From the NCBI GenBank assembly GCA_051530055.1, contig CM121342.1, positions 2,666,001 to 2,730,000 of the forward strand: a stretch of 64,000 nt of DNA, written 5' to 3'. The stretch comes from Neoechinorhynchus agilis (Eukaryota; Acanthocephala). The notes below the pieces were generated by a model. It was not told the DNA's origin, did not search any database, and saw only the letters and a list, made by a program, of their open reading frames with translations. Both the position numbers and the translations under genes were made by a program. This document shows positions 20,385 to 31,820 of the stretch, in pieces (within the stretch, counting starts at the first letter, position 1; each line of letters opens with the position of its first letter).

Positions 20385-20880
20385 AAATTTGAAAAATTTA
20401 AATCACGAAAAAATTATATATTTTTAAAATCCTCAAGTCTTGCCGGTCAAAATGGGCACCTCTATGACGTTTTTTAAACACATGAAAATTCAAGAAAATA
20501 TTAATTAAAAGATATAAAAAAATTAAAATCACGAAAAAGGACATATTTTATAAAATCCTCAAGTCTTGCTGGTCACAATACGTGCCTCTATGACGTTTTT
20601 TAAACACATGAAAATTCAAAAAAATATTAATTAAAAAATATAAAAAAATTTAAATCACGAAAAAGGACATATTTTATAAAATCCTCAAGTCTTGCTGGTC
20701 ACAATGGGCACCTCTCTGACGTTTTTTAAACACATGAAAATTAAAAAAATTAATAAATATAAATTAAAAAATATAAAAAATTTAAATCATGGCAAAAGCA
20801 CATATTTAGCATTAGCAAATCTTGCTGGTTTTGATAGACAACAATGTGACATTTTTAAAACACATTTGATTTAAAAAATT
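20385..20880 (+). repeat. tandem array, about 4 units of about 125 bp
   Basis: Each unit holds AAATCACGAAAAAGGACAT, AAAATCCTCAAGTCTTGC, TGGTCACAAT and GACGTTTTTTAAACAC. Unit starts are near 20401, 20526, 20651 and 20785. AT-rich; no coding potential. Confidence 0.8.
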
Positions 20881-21430
20881 AAACAAATTTTTGGTAGGTT
20901 TTTTTGTAAGTGGTAAGAGGAAAATTCAGATTATTACTGGCTGGAATTACTTTTGCGGACCAGTGACCGATCGTAAATGCAATTGAAATTTTCGTATTTT
21001 TCGAAACTATATCTTATAAAAATGACTAATAATGCCACACGCTGACGGTAAATTTCGCCACAAAGTTGATGAATATTTTCAGCCGGCAGTTGCAATGATT
21101 GCTTGTTTTTTGTGCTTGTTCTCCAAAAACGATTTTTAAATTTCACAGTGCTTTTATTTCTTACAAATCATTCTTTAAAAATGAAATTCTATAGGTTCGT
21201 TCTTATAGCAAATCGAACTGGCAAATGAACCTTGAATCCCGAAGTTTCATCTTCGAATGCTTTTAAGTGTCACATTTTTTATGTTCTCATTAGCGAGCCT
21301 TCTTTTACCGGATTTCTTTCATTTTATGTTTAAGAAAAATTGACTTGGATCCCAGCTTCGCGACCTTAATGAGCGTTAAAATTTAATTTGGTCACTTGAG
21401 AACGAGAACACTAAGGTAAATTAAAGAAAG
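20881..21430. other. AT-rich spacer, nothing recognised
   Basis: No supported gene. A 70-codon minus-strand frame at 20934-21146 has no recognisable domain and no good splice or start context. Confidence 0.4.
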
Positions 21431-21434
21431 GCTA

Positions 21435-21675
21435 TGCCGACTTGCAGGAAAAATTCTCTGTAAACGTATCACAGAGAAAACCGGACAGCAACTTCGCTTA
21501 GTCCAACTGGGCTGCTGCACATCCAGCGGGGCGGAAGCTATCGTCCACGCGCTCCGAAACTTTACTACGAGGAGTTCAGAGCCGTGCGTGATTCTTAAGT
21601 GTGATTTTCGGAACGCCTTTAACTCTCTCAATAGAGAAACCATGTTCTGCGCAATTAGGGATCACTCAAAGGTAA
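21435..21675 (+). mobile_element. retrotransposon RT fragment (copy D)
   Basis: Encodes L-G-C-C-T-S-S-G-A-E-A-I-V-H-A-L-R then I-L-K-C-D-F-R-N-A-F-N-S, the RT segment just before the catalytic core in this window's R2-like family. It is truncated on both sides. Confidence 0.7.
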
Positions 21676-21744
21676 ATTAAAGAACGGCTATTAAACATTG
21701 TTTTCGCCGGAATTTTAATCTAATCCCAACGATGATTTTAATTA

Positions 21745-22021
21745 TCTTTCATTTTTCGATGGGCCCTCTGAGATGCAATCGCATTCTCGGTCGCCATTGG
21801 GCTTTGGCTAATCGCCAATACTTACTGTTTGTAAGTTTTTAATACGTGAGTTCGTGTGACTTTCAGCTGAAATACTCGTGTTGTATCCTCGTTCTTTTGT
21901 GAGAAAACGAAACTTCTTAGGTAAGCTCGTGACCGAATTAATGGCATTTTTACCTAATAAGACTACGGTGAAGTAGCTTAGAGTTTTATCTCTAAATTCG
22001 AAGGACGTTTATCGGATTAGT
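21745..22021 (-). repeat. inverted partial copy of the dispersed family
   Basis: Carries the same GATGCAATCG / GCTTTGGCTAATCGCCAATAC / CTTACTGTTTG blocks as 19760-20175 and ends abruptly at 22021 against a retrotransposon fragment. Confidence 0.65.
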
Positions 22022-22440
22022 TTCCAATTGCAATGGGACGAATCCCACCTTCCTTTTTTGCGAGGGCACACAAAGATGCGCAGAAATATAACTCCATTGC
22101 TTTCGGAATCAACTCTTCCCTTGCAAATTTGTCGACTATACGTGCCAATGCATTTTCAAGGGAGTGAGCAGCGTCGCCTACCGAAAAGGAAGTCATATCT
22201 TTTAGGTGTTGGGGCCGGAGCCCGTCAAACCCATGAGCTGATACGTAAGCAAAAAATAAGATTGCCATTTTCACTTCTGATTTATATGATAAAAAATCTG
22301 AGAATGCATCAAAGGACGAGGATTCGTCGAAATACTGCCGACCGCCGTCACTCGGATGTTTGGAACGAATAGTTTGTAAAGTTTTTTCGTTATCTTTGGC
22401 GAGTCTGTCCATTGATGATAATGCTTCGTAGGAACGCATC
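22022..22440 (-). mobile_element. retrotransposon RT fragment (copy E)
   Basis: Minus strand, nearly identical to 3187-3600 of copy B (S-S-M-D-R-L-A-K-D-N to G-G-I-R-P-I-A-I-G-N). Both ends are cut. The frame is open for 140 codons. Confidence 0.75.
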
Positions 22441-22559
22441 TAATGCAGATATTCAATTCGAATCTGAGGCAAAATAAGATGTGCAGTGTCTCGTCGTCTA
22501 GTATTGTTCCCATGATCTCGATTCTTTGGTCGAACAAACCATCAGTCGAATTAGGGACG

Positions 22560-22721
22560 AGCTCCTAACCGTTTACAAGTTTTGTTTTTAAACTTTTCAG
22601 AAGCCAAAACTGCAAGCTTTAAAAAATCAATTAAAATGGGAATAAGGATTATTGATCAATTATTTTTACGAGCCAATTGCCATCGTAGTTTAAAAACAAA
22701 ACTTGTAAACCGTTAGGAGCT
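22560..22721. mobile_element. MITE with 34-bp terminal inverted repeats
   Basis: 22560-22593 (starts AGCTCCTAACCGTTTACAAG) is the exact reverse complement of 22688-22721. The internal part is about 94 bp with no coding capacity. This is the pattern of a non-autonomous DNA transposon; no clear target-site duplication is visible. Confidence 0.75.
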
Positions 22722-22787
22722 TTAAACCTTCTTGGTGTGTTTTTCTTTTAAGTAATAAATATCTCTAAATTCGATAGTCCTTGGTGT

Positions 22788-23375
22788 AGTTTCTGGACTT
22801 CTCGGCATTATCCTGCTATCCATACTTTACGTGAAGATTAGAGTTGCTATGAGGAATATGCGACGCGATTCACAACCAGAACGTAGCTTAAGTTTTGGAA
22901 CTTCTGACTCGTGATCTTTTTTATTGCGATTAATAACTGTATGTATTTGTTTCTTTATTGTGCGAAGATTGTGATTGGCTAAGGATGCAATTGTCTTCTA
23001 TAAACCTACAATTTGATTGGGACAGAAAATTCATATCTTAATGAGACGATCGTGATACTAAAATTCGCAATTTCTTCAAATAGTTTCTGGACTTCTCGGC
23101 ATTATCCTGCTATCCATACTTTGCGTGAAGATTAGAGTTGCTATGAGGAATATGCGACGCGATTCACAACCAGAACGTAGCTTAAGTTTTGGAACTTCAG
23201 ACTCGTGATCTTTTTTATTGCGATTAATAACTGTATGTATTTGTTTCTTTATTGTGCGAAGATTGTGATTGGCTAAGGATGCAATTGTCTTCTATAAACC
23301 TACAATTTGATAGGGACAGAAAATTCATATCTTAATGAGACGATCGTGATACTAAAATGCGCAATTTCTTCAAAA
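22788..23375 (+). repeat. 294-bp tandem duplication carrying a terminal exon
   Basis: 22788-23081 and 23082-23375 are almost identical (for example TTCTGACTCG against TTCAGACTCG). Each copy begins just after an acceptor-like TAG and contains the terminal exon annotated separately. Confidence 0.85.
22790..22914 (+). CDS. terminal exon of a single-pass membrane protein, unknown
   Basis: After the acceptor GGTGTAG, the frame reads S-G-L-L-G-I-I-L-L-S-I-L-Y (a membrane segment), then a basic V-K-I-R-V-A-M-R-N-M-R-R and a Ser-rich tail ending in the TGA at 22912-22914. A second copy of the exon lies at 23084-23208 in the tandem duplication with the same protein sequence. Upstream exons are not found; the MITE at 22560 and retroelement fragments lie directly upstream. 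It may be the end of a disrupted gene. Confidence 0.4.
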
Positions 23376-25756
23376 TAATTATATTCATTTTAATTCTTAT
23401 GGTCTTAGTTAATTTCAGGTTGTTGAATATTTTAATAAGGTGTTCTCCAGTACTGAGTTTTATCTAAATAAGAGGACGACAGCTTTCGTCCTTCCCCAAA
23501 TGAATTTAAATGAGGGCAGATAACCTGATGGCCAATTTTTAAACAAGTAAACTTCACAAGAATGCTTAAAACAGTGAACTCTATTAAATCTGTTTTGCAA
23601 ATGGGATACTGTTACATTTGTATAGGTTTCAAATTTCATTTATTTGAAATCTATTTGAAAGATACAAATGGATGATTTCCATATAATGCATTGAATTATA
23701 TTTGAGAATTCGATTTCGGAAAATTCGGTTTACGTTCTGCAAGAGGAATGCTTTCTTTGTCATCAAACTTTGGATGAAGTTATTGACATTAAACCGGACG
23801 TAATTTTTCTTCATTAACAAAATCTGTTCTTAGAACACCTTAAGATTTGAAGTAGAAAATATCAGCTTTCTAAAATAGCTAAGAAGTGCATTATCCTCTT
23901 GAACCGATTAAATGCATTTGGAAAAGTAGCCTCTTTCCTTTTTTACAGTTCGTATGACTCCTTTATTATATTGCGAATATTAAATACACTTACAGGATAG
24001 TATTTTTAAGGTCCGAGCATCAAAAAAGCTACCCAGAATGTCGGGAATAGTTTAAAAAATGTTTAAAATTCCAGCTACTTGAAACTAACCCGAAAATTAA
24101 ATCACTTATTTTTAAATCGATCGTCCAAAATCTTGATATCCTTTCTCAATAAAATTTGCCCAATATTATCGGATAACGAATTACTTGTCGCGCAACAACT
24201 CACTTATTTTGAAATTCTGTATGAGAAGATATAGCAACGTCAACATTGAATGCACTTATCTAAGCGAAATAATCTTTAAACTATGTTTTAATGTTATTAC
24301 TCCGTTATACAAAATTGAACGTTCATACAAGCATTCGGTTTTTAGCTTTTGTTCCTAGTCTATTTAATGTTTATATTTCAATTTCATGAGACTTGAACGA
24401 TTCTGCGTAGCTTATAAAGAAATCAGAACGCTAATCGAATTTCACTTGAAGATTTTTTGAGTGAACATCTGATCGAAGTGGTATTATAGCCTTAAAACGT
24501 ATTAAGTAAATTCTATTGATAAATCTTTATAATTACCCAAAAAGATTTATGTTAGCTATACATTTCGTTTTAATTATTAGCGCAGTTAAAATTGCATAGT
24601 AAATTGCGTGTCCAGCTTAATTTCTGAAGTGAGTTTCAATTTGTTCACGGCAACACCGTCGAAATAAAACAATGTTGCCAATGGAAGTTCGCTTTTAAAA
24701 GTTCTCTCGGTTTCTATTAGTCCTCTTTTTAATTTATAAAAGATTTTAGAGCAGTGTCGTTCTCTATTACAGTTTTAATCTTCCTTAAGAAACGCAGTGA
24801 CTTTTATTGAAGACCAACATACGAACGATTATTTATATTCTATTGCAAAAGTTTGAATCTTAGCAAGCACTTTTTATTGGACGAAGGGTATACAAGAGAT
24901 GGGCAGAATTTTCGCTATTTCCCGTTCATACAAGAATACTGATAAAAATTGCAGATTGGAATCAAGGACGATAAGAGCTGTTCTCTAAACGTACGACTGA
25001 TTTTGAACTTATTGATGTCTTTTTATATGATCAAACAGCAAGAAAAAGGAACTATTTTCGATCTCACTTCATATCTACTAAAAATGCAGACGTCTTTAGA
25101 TACATTTCAATTCTTTACCGTGTTTGCAAGTCTTAATGCAAGGTCAAGTTTCGCTTTCCATAGATATTGAGGATTATTGATGTTCGGAAAGATCTCCAGA
25201 CAAAATTATCACTTAAATTGATGCATTGATTCCAAATTTTTGTAATTTTGCATTTTATAAGGGTTATTAAATACGTTTGATGCGAATAACATAATCGGAA
25301 AGCCGCTCATTCACGAAATTATACGTCTTTTATGCGCAAAGTTCGAAATCGAGTATAGTGAAAAGCCATTTTTGGCCGAATCCAACAAAAATTAGGCAAC
25401 TAGTTAAACATTTCTTGAACAATTCTAAATGCACGACCATATTTCATTCTCTTTTTCAATAACAAATTCTTGCCCTAAACAGGATTTCTCAGAAACGTTT
25501 TCTAATATCTCAATCAATCGATGCTCTTAATACCCAAAGTTAAATAATAAATATTTCTTCAACATTACCTTCAATTAGTTTTACTATATTAAACATTCAC
25601 CATTGAGTCAACTTCATTCGGCGAATACTGAATGTTATCTAAATGACAAAAAATGTCCATCTTTGCGCTTGGGAGTATCTTTACGAACTCTGTGTTGTTC
25701 AAGTACAGAATTTTGCTAAATGTCAACTATTCGTTCTTTTAACTTAAGCATTTAAA
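23376..25756. other. AT-rich intergenic DNA, nothing recognised
   Basis: No supported gene, RNA or known repeat. Short open frames (for example 23629-23820 minus and 24949-25170 plus) have no domain, no splice context and ordinary AT-rich composition. Confidence 0.5.
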
Positions 25757-26170
25757 AACCACGATTCTATCATTTATTTGGGTCTTTATTAATTCGACAC
25801 ATTTAATCACTTGCGGAAAATGCTTTCTAAATTTCTTATTATCTTCATAGTGCATTACCCTCGATATCGTAAAAAAAGCATTGTTCGATACTTTAAATTG
25901 ACACTTAACCCGCTCAAAAGATTGATTTTGTTTACGTTTTACAATTCTATCATTTATTTGGATCTTGATTAGTTCGACACATTAAAGCATTTGCGGAAAC
26001 TGCTTTCTAAATTTCTTATTATCTTAAGAGTGCACTTCTCGATATCGTAAAAAAGGCATTGCTGGAGACTTCAAATTGACACTTTTAACTTACTCAAAAG
26101 ATTGAGTTTGTTTACGCTTTACATTTCTATCATTTATTTGGGTCTTGATTAATTCGACACATTAAGGCGA
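25757..26170. repeat. 180-bp tandem repeat, about 2.3 units
   Basis: TTCTATCATTTATTTGGGTC recurs at 25765, 25945 (one base changed) and 26125. The units share GCTTTCTAAATTTCTTATTA and CTCGATATCGTAAAAAA blocks. Confidence 0.8.
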
Positions 26171-26389
26171 ATTTTGTAATTGTTTGGCTTAGACTCCCTA
26201 AATTTTGTTTCTGAACAGAAAGTTGTTTCGAAATTAAAAGATCCTACAACTTGGCGAAATTTGAAAAATTAGGTTAATTCCATGGCCCTAATTTTATCAT
26301 CTTTTCGCTTAAATTCCTCTCAATTATGTTTCTATTTGTATTGTATTGTATGCAACGGTACTTTCCTACGTTGCACCGTAGGTATAAGC

Positions 26390-29300
26390 CCGTCAAATAG
26401 AATTAGACTCCGCAAGGGATCTAAAATACACGACAGCAGTCCTGTTATGCGGGCAATTCGCGTCTCTAAAAGTCAGGTCATCGTATGTACGACAGTTCCC
26501 TTTTCCTTTACGATACAATGTCGTTGGCTTCCAGAAAAGTAACTGTTGCACGACCTGTGGGCAAGATGCCTCGGACCGAATTATATTGCCCGTGAACTGC
26601 AGTCGTCTGCGGCGCAAATATTCACTGGGCGGTTGGACTCCGGCTCTCTTATACAGTGCTTTGTTTTTGACTTTATCTGACCATCTGACCTTGAACGCCG
26701 CATGTAAGAGAGATGAATGATTTTGGTCCAACTGCCTCGTCGCCGTTGGTGACAGTGTCCAGGTCTCTGCATTGTATTAGAGAATGCTCTCAATTAGAGC
26801 CCTGAACAGCTGCGAACGGAGTTCATCTGGCAAAGACTAACTGTCAAACAGTGGTTTAAGTTGCCCCATTGCTCTCCAAGCTATAGCTCTCTGTCGGCTG
26901 ACATCCGCACTCACCTAAGGAACGACAGCTCCCAGATAGACATATCGCTATCTGTTTTAATTGCTCAACGCCACTCGGCCCTTCGCCAGAGACTGTATGC
27001 GCGACATGCGGAATCGTCAAGAATTCTGTCTTTTTCGAGTTGATGGTCAGACCAATCATACTCGCCCCCTCGCACAGTCTATTTAGCATGCGTTGAGCTC
27101 CTTCGACTGTTGAGGACATCAATACGATGTCGTCGGCATATGCCATGTAGGAGGCGCGTATCTCAGGATACCTACGACCTCTTTTCCTCAACAGAAGAAA
27201 TCCATCTTCATCATTCGGTAGTGCCTATCTCATTACCCAATCAAGCACCAAGATGAAGAGGAAAGGAGCCAATGTGTCGCCCTGCAGAATACCTGAAGTG
27301 GTGGAAAAGTATTCTGTAAAACCGTCAGCTGTCTTTACGGCGGACCTTGTGTTTTTATATAATGCCATAACGGATGTGACAATGATCGGCGGCACTCCAT
27401 ACTCCTTTAAGATACCGCCAATCATCGTTCGATTTACCGAATCGAAAGCTCGACGGAAATCAACAAATACCAGCGTCACATCCGTTTGATGAATTCGTGC
27501 CTCCTCGAGGATCCTCCTCAAAGCCAATATGTGCTCTGTGGTGCTTCGACCTTTCCTGAAGCCGTTCTGTTCAATACTTAGAAACGGTTCGAGGATTGGC
27601 TGAATTCGGCGTCTGAAAATGCTGCTGAAAAGTTTTGCCGTGTTGGACATGAAGGATATTGTCGAGCAGCATTTCCTGGGGATCATTGTTAAATGCGCCG
27701 TTTGCCAGATTTGAGGTACTGCGCCACCATTCATTATGCCATTCATTATCGGTATGATTTTTCTGGCAATAGATTCAAGCCTCGGGGTAGATGCACGTCC
27801 CGTACGCATCATCTTCGCCGCAGCGATCGCTTCCTTCACGGAAATCGGTCCAGTGAAGTATGCCTCAGTGCTTGGGACGATTGTGCCTTTTGGAAGTGCA
27901 GGACTCACTTCCAAAGACGATAATGGCGAATTGAGAATTCCCGCAAAATAATTTGCGATTCTCTTTTTTCTGATTTCCGGGGAGGGACCTTCAATCAAAG
28001 TTGGCTGTCTTTGGGATCTTCCTGTGAGAGTGATTATCGCTCTCCATGCTAAGGAGGTACGAACAAAACCTTCCTTATATGCGATCCCGCGAACTGCGTC
28101 CTCTATCGGAGCCTTTTGCTTTTCATTATAGAGGTTGGCAAGTTCAAGCCTTGCAATGCGAGCTTCAGATCGTTTTCCTCTTTTTCTTAGAGTTTTGATC
28201 TGCTCAGCCATTGCCATAAATTCTCAGTCCTGCTGCCATATAACCTTTGCAGCTTTTATACGCTTCATTTTTGGGAAGGCTTTCTCGGCCGCTTCGGTCA
28301 CTGCGTCGCAGATTGACTTGTAATAAAAATCAATATCCGTTTCAGCAGCTGGCATCGAGCTCAGTTAATTCTCTAGTTCGATATCGAACCCTTTCCTCTT
28401 CTTTTCATTAGCGAGGGCGCCATAGAACGGACGTGGAGGACGTTGAGGCGCACGGAACAACGAGTCTCTCATGCTCAACTGACACATCACCAACTTGTGG
28501 TCGGTTGGCAGCCCATCAACTGTGAACGTGTCCGCGTTTTTGACCCGACATTTTTCGCTACGTCTCAACAATATATAGTCAAGCTGAGCTAAGCGTCTCT
28601 TGGGATTTTCTCCCATGGCATGTTTGGACGGATTCTTTTGACCCACAAACGTCGCCAAACGCCCCGGATGCTTCCGGAATAAAGTGTTAGCAGACACGAG
28701 ATCATGCTGCTCCAGCGCCTCAACCGGCTGTTCCGATTCTCGCCTTTCAACACATATAGCGATCTTTCGGAATGCGGTAAAATCGCGTTGAAGTCACCGG
28801 CTATTAGGAGGGTGTCTCTGTTCGGTACATCATCTAATGGTTCGGCTAGATTTCCATAAAATCCTTCAACCGCCTCTTCATCCGACGAGGAGGTAGGTGA
28901 ATATACGCCAAAAGCATAGAGATTCCCCGACCGATGCTTTATGCTGACACGAAGGATTCGGTCAGTTATAATACTGCATAGTGCTGAGTTTCGGAGGCGG
29001 GGTGACAAACAAACGCCTACACCTCCATTTCCTCGACTGTCCGCAGACCTCCTAAGTCCTCCTGATTTACGTCTTTGTCTGACTGGCCTCTTATGCGCAA
29101 TTCTTGTAAAAACACAAGATCCATTCTGGCGTCCCTTGCCAATTTGGCCAGGGTTCCCTTACGCCATTGCGCTCGCAGACTCCTACAATTCAAGGATCCG
29201 ATTCGTAATCCTCTTTTATCTGAAATAGCTGGGCCAATGGGCTCACGGCTGTCAGCGCCGCCTGAACAGTCCGTACCCACCACGGTGATGAACTTCGACC

Positions 29301-29545
29301 GACTCTTTCGTTGCCTCCGGCGACAGTTTCGCTCATTTCGACGCTCAAGTCGTCGGCGAGAGCTACGACGCCCTCGCTTTTTCCGGTCGCACTGGTGGAT
29401 TTTGTTTCTTCTGTTCGCTGCCGTATCACCAAGTGGAGCGGCACACCGACCCTGCGTTGACAGGTTACTATCAGTAGCTGTCTGGCCGCCGGAGCTGCTT
29501 CTTTTACGTGACCGACAAGAATCAGTAACATCAATTCCGATCATC
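26390..29545 (-). mobile_element. APE-type LINE, degenerate full-length-like copy
   Basis: Minus strand, 5' to 3': basic leader (29544 to about 29250); apurinic endonuclease starting L-R-I-G-S-L-N-C-R-S at about 29235, with A-G-D-F-N-A near 28795, Q-L-D-Y-I-L near 28590 and T-D-H-K near 28500; RT from 28217 with G-F-R-K-G-R-S-T-T-E-H near 27550, G-I-L-Q-G-D-T-L-A-P near 27290 and Y-A-D-D at about 27140; C-terminal R-R-R-R-L-Q-F-T-G-N near 26620. At least four frameshifts or stops (about 29010, 28690, 28365, 27210 and 26850) make it inactive. The clade is not assigned. Confidence 0.85.
27225..28217 (-). pseudogene. LINE reverse transcriptase, fingers and palm
   Basis: The longest intact part of the element (330 codons): coiled N-terminus, thumb-linker, then RT motifs G-F-R-K-G-R-S, D-F-R-R-A-F-D-S-V and G-I-L-Q-G-D-T-L-A-P-F-L-F. 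The catalytic Y-A-D-D lies just beyond, in a different frame at 26856-27191, separated by a frameshift near 27210. Confidence 0.8.
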
Positions 29546-29647
29546 GTGAAAGAATATCGAGGTCTATTTAAGTGGATTAGTTAGTTTATATATTAAAAAC
29601 CAACTCAGAAACTATGTATCGATTTAATTGATTGCCGAAACTCACAT

Positions 29648-29815
29648 ATGCGTCTAATCCGGAGAGAAAATGCAAGAGCGTGGCAGAAACGATACATGGA
29701 TCACCTAAACAACGAGCAGATTATTGAGCGATTTTTCCCGAAGGAAAACAACATTGTTCCCACAAACTCATGTGCTTTCATAAGACAATGCGACTTATCG
29801 TACACAAGGCAGTGA
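29648..29815 (+). other. small open frame, possible exon, unknown
   Basis: Open for 55 codons from ATG 29648 (M-R-L-I-R-R-E-N-A-R-A-W-Q-K-R-Y) to the TGA at 29813. GTAAGCC follows at 29834. Charged and helical. No family recognised and no partner exon found. Confidence 0.25.
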
Positions 29816-29834
29816 GGAAAAAGGTAAGCCATTC

Positions 29835-30312
29835 TCAAGTTAAGCGTTCACGTAAATAATATTTGAATCAATAAAAAGGAACGCCGTCTTAAATAATCTG
29901 ATTTCTATTTTAAATAATCGACAAAAAAGAGTCTTTTGCTGGTTTTATCGCCTTTTTTGTAAGTTGAGCTTTAACAATCAAATTAATTGTACTAAGAACA
30001 GGAATGAAATTTTTATCCCCGTCATATTTTCGTTTTCTTAGCTGGGGTCGTCATCACAAACCAAGTTTAGGTGGTCGTGACCACAAAAAGGTTGCAAATG
30101 GCTAGCTTATAAGAACACTAATTTTTTGCGCATTCAACGTTCCCGGTAAATCTCGGTTAGGTTGATCAACTTTATGAAATTTGACGTTAAACAGATCGAG
30201 GAAATAGTTGCTTTCTTGTAATATTCTTTAATATGAAAGTTTTTGTGACTTTTTCAATTTGAAATGAACTTCGAATTTGTTTATTGATCGTGATTACCCT
30301 ATACTTTTTTAG
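29835..30312. other. spacer, nothing clear
   Basis: No gene supported. On the minus strand 30312-30240 continues the poly(A)-polymerase-like frame after its stop with L-K-K-Y-R-V-I, so the gene may once have extended here. Confidence 0.35.
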
Positions 30313-31331
30313 CTATCCGAAGAAATTGAACCAATCAATGAATACCTCGCGTCGACCTCTTACAATAGTCCAAGCCGCTTCTGTTAGTGCCAATTTCATG
30401 ATCTGAAACTTTTCGCTAGGAACATTAGCGGTAACGTTTGTAAATGGATAATAAGGTAGGCGGACTTCCATAAGCGAGTCATCGGATCGCGACGGGCACT
30501 TATCATTTGATTCCTTGTTCCAAACAATCGCACTAACCGCCCAGTCCCATCGAGCGTAAGTACTAAAGAATTTTTCCAGTATATAGATTAGGTTTGCTTT
30601 TTTATTGGGCAAGTAAATTCGAATGATCATTACCGTCCACGCAACTGAAGGAATAGATTTTATGTTCCCACATAAATCGTGGCCTTTTGCCCATCTTTTG
30701 ATAGTTTGAATGATCAATACCATTTTGTCATTGTATCCGGTTGATAAATTTCGAATTCGTACCAAAAGAGTGTAGCCTCTTAAAACGAACTTATAATAAG
30801 CAGGTCTTCTAAGATGATTAGGGTTAGAAAAAAGACATACTCATTTTTAGAATGTTCATCGATGCCATATTTATCGAGATCAATGTGCTCGCATTGTGCT
30901 GATGTTGATTCTGTGAATCCGTTCACTCTAACGTACACAACATCTATTTTAATGCGATGAGGACCAGGAATCAAAGAAACAACACAAAATCCGTTATTTC
31001 TGCTAACCCGAGGACTTATATTTTGTTCCTTTTCAAGGTATGCAACAAATTTATTAACGAATTCAAGTTCGCTTAGCCATTCGGGTCCGATGGCAATCAT
31101 GTCGATGTCCGACGTGGACAATTCGGTTCGTAGGTAACAGGATCCAGTCAGAATGCCATAGACTTGTGAATAACAACTTTTTAGCCACTTCTTCAACGTT
31201 TCAACTAGATCCAAACAAAGCATTTTACGTTCAATAGATCCAAGTATGTCAGAAATTTCAAAATTTTCGCATAGGTTCTTTAGAAGTATGGCGTCTGGAC
31301 TGCATCGTAGCCTTGAGCGCAACATTCTCAA
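30313..31331 (-). pseudogene. poly(A)-polymerase-like nucleotidyltransferase, divergent and truncated
   Basis: Minus strand, two exons: 31331 to about 30830 and about 30777-30313, joined by a 53-nt GT-AG intron with matching phase. Exon 1 has the helix before the catalytic domain, then G-S...S-D-I-D-M-I-A-I-G-P and I-K-I-D-V-V-Y. These fit the GS and the two DxD-type acidic positions of a poly(A) polymerase. Exon 2 matches the central domain: R-W-A-K-G-H-D-L, P-S-V-A-W-T-V-M, F-F-S-T-Y-A-R-W-D-W and Y-P-F-T-N-V-T-A-N-V. A TAG at 30313-30315 ends it right where canonical enzymes continue with F-F-x-K-Y-K; the next codons (L-K-K-Y-R-V-I) look like that continuation. The RNA-binding C-terminal domain is absent. 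The enzyme would add poly(A) to mRNA; this copy is probably a decaying paralogue, but a divergent live gene is possible. Confidence 0.55.
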
Positions 31332-31479
31332 TCTAAATGTTTTTCATACAGAACCGAGATCCCAAAGTAAAAGTATCCTAGCAACCACAAGTTTATCCTT
31401 TTTTGAGCAATTTATATCCAAAAAATGAAATCAAAAGTGCAAAAATTCGATTCGGTCTGTTTTTTTAAATGGTCGCATT

Positions 31480-31640
31480 TTAACATTTAAAGTATTTGAA
31501 AAACGTTTGTCTTTCTGGCCAATTCAAAGTAAAAACAGGAATCAAAAGTGCACAAGACATGTCCTGCGCCGTGGTACCAAACGACCCGAGTGTCTCGACG
31601 CCAAAGGGAACAAAATAATGATTTGTAAAGAAATTATTCA
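31480..31640 (-). pseudogene. second nucleotidyltransferase fragment
   Basis: Minus-strand frame H-Y-F-V-P-F-G-V-E-T-L-G-S-F then Q-D-M-S-C-A-L-L-I-P and Q-T-F-F-K-Y-F. It parallels the F-G-S-x-x-L-G...D-I-D-x-L-x-x-P...F-F pattern of poly(A) polymerases, but the catalytic GS and one Asp are replaced, so it would be inactive. The upstream side is cut by the palindromic repeat at 31636. It could be a relic of a tandem paralogue of the gene at 30313-31331. Confidence 0.35.
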
Positions 31641-31690
31641 TTATAGTTTCAGTTTCAATCAGCGATATTTGATTCAGAAATAGATTTATC

Positions 31691-31731
31691 TTGACAAATT
31701 TTCGGCCTTTTCGTTGGCCTTCGTCAGTCAA
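31691..31731 (-). ncRNA. hammerhead-like motif, left arm
   Basis: Stem I UUGA with UCAA; core CUGACGA plus one A; stem II GGCC with GGCC around an eight-base loop; GAA, AAUU, then UG before UCAA (one base more than expected at the cleavage site). Confidence 0.45.
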
Positions 31732-31780
31732 TTGTTTGTAAGTTAGAGACGAACTCACGTATTCAAAAACTTACAAACAA

Positions 31781-31820
31781 TTGACTGAGGAAGACCAACG
31801 AAAAGGCCGAAAACCTTCAA
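31781..31820 (+). ncRNA. hammerhead-like motif, right arm
   Basis: Stem I UUGA with UCAA; core CUGAGGA plus one A; stem II GACC with GGCC (one mismatch); GAAAACCU, then UCAA. It has lost the palindromic AAUU, so it is weaker than the left arm. Confidence 0.4.

Noticed and set aside
29017-29584. Overlapping open frames on both strands at 29.0-29.6 kb as separate genes
   Set aside because: Only the minus-strand frame has motifs (start of the APE domain); the plus-strand frames are its shadows.
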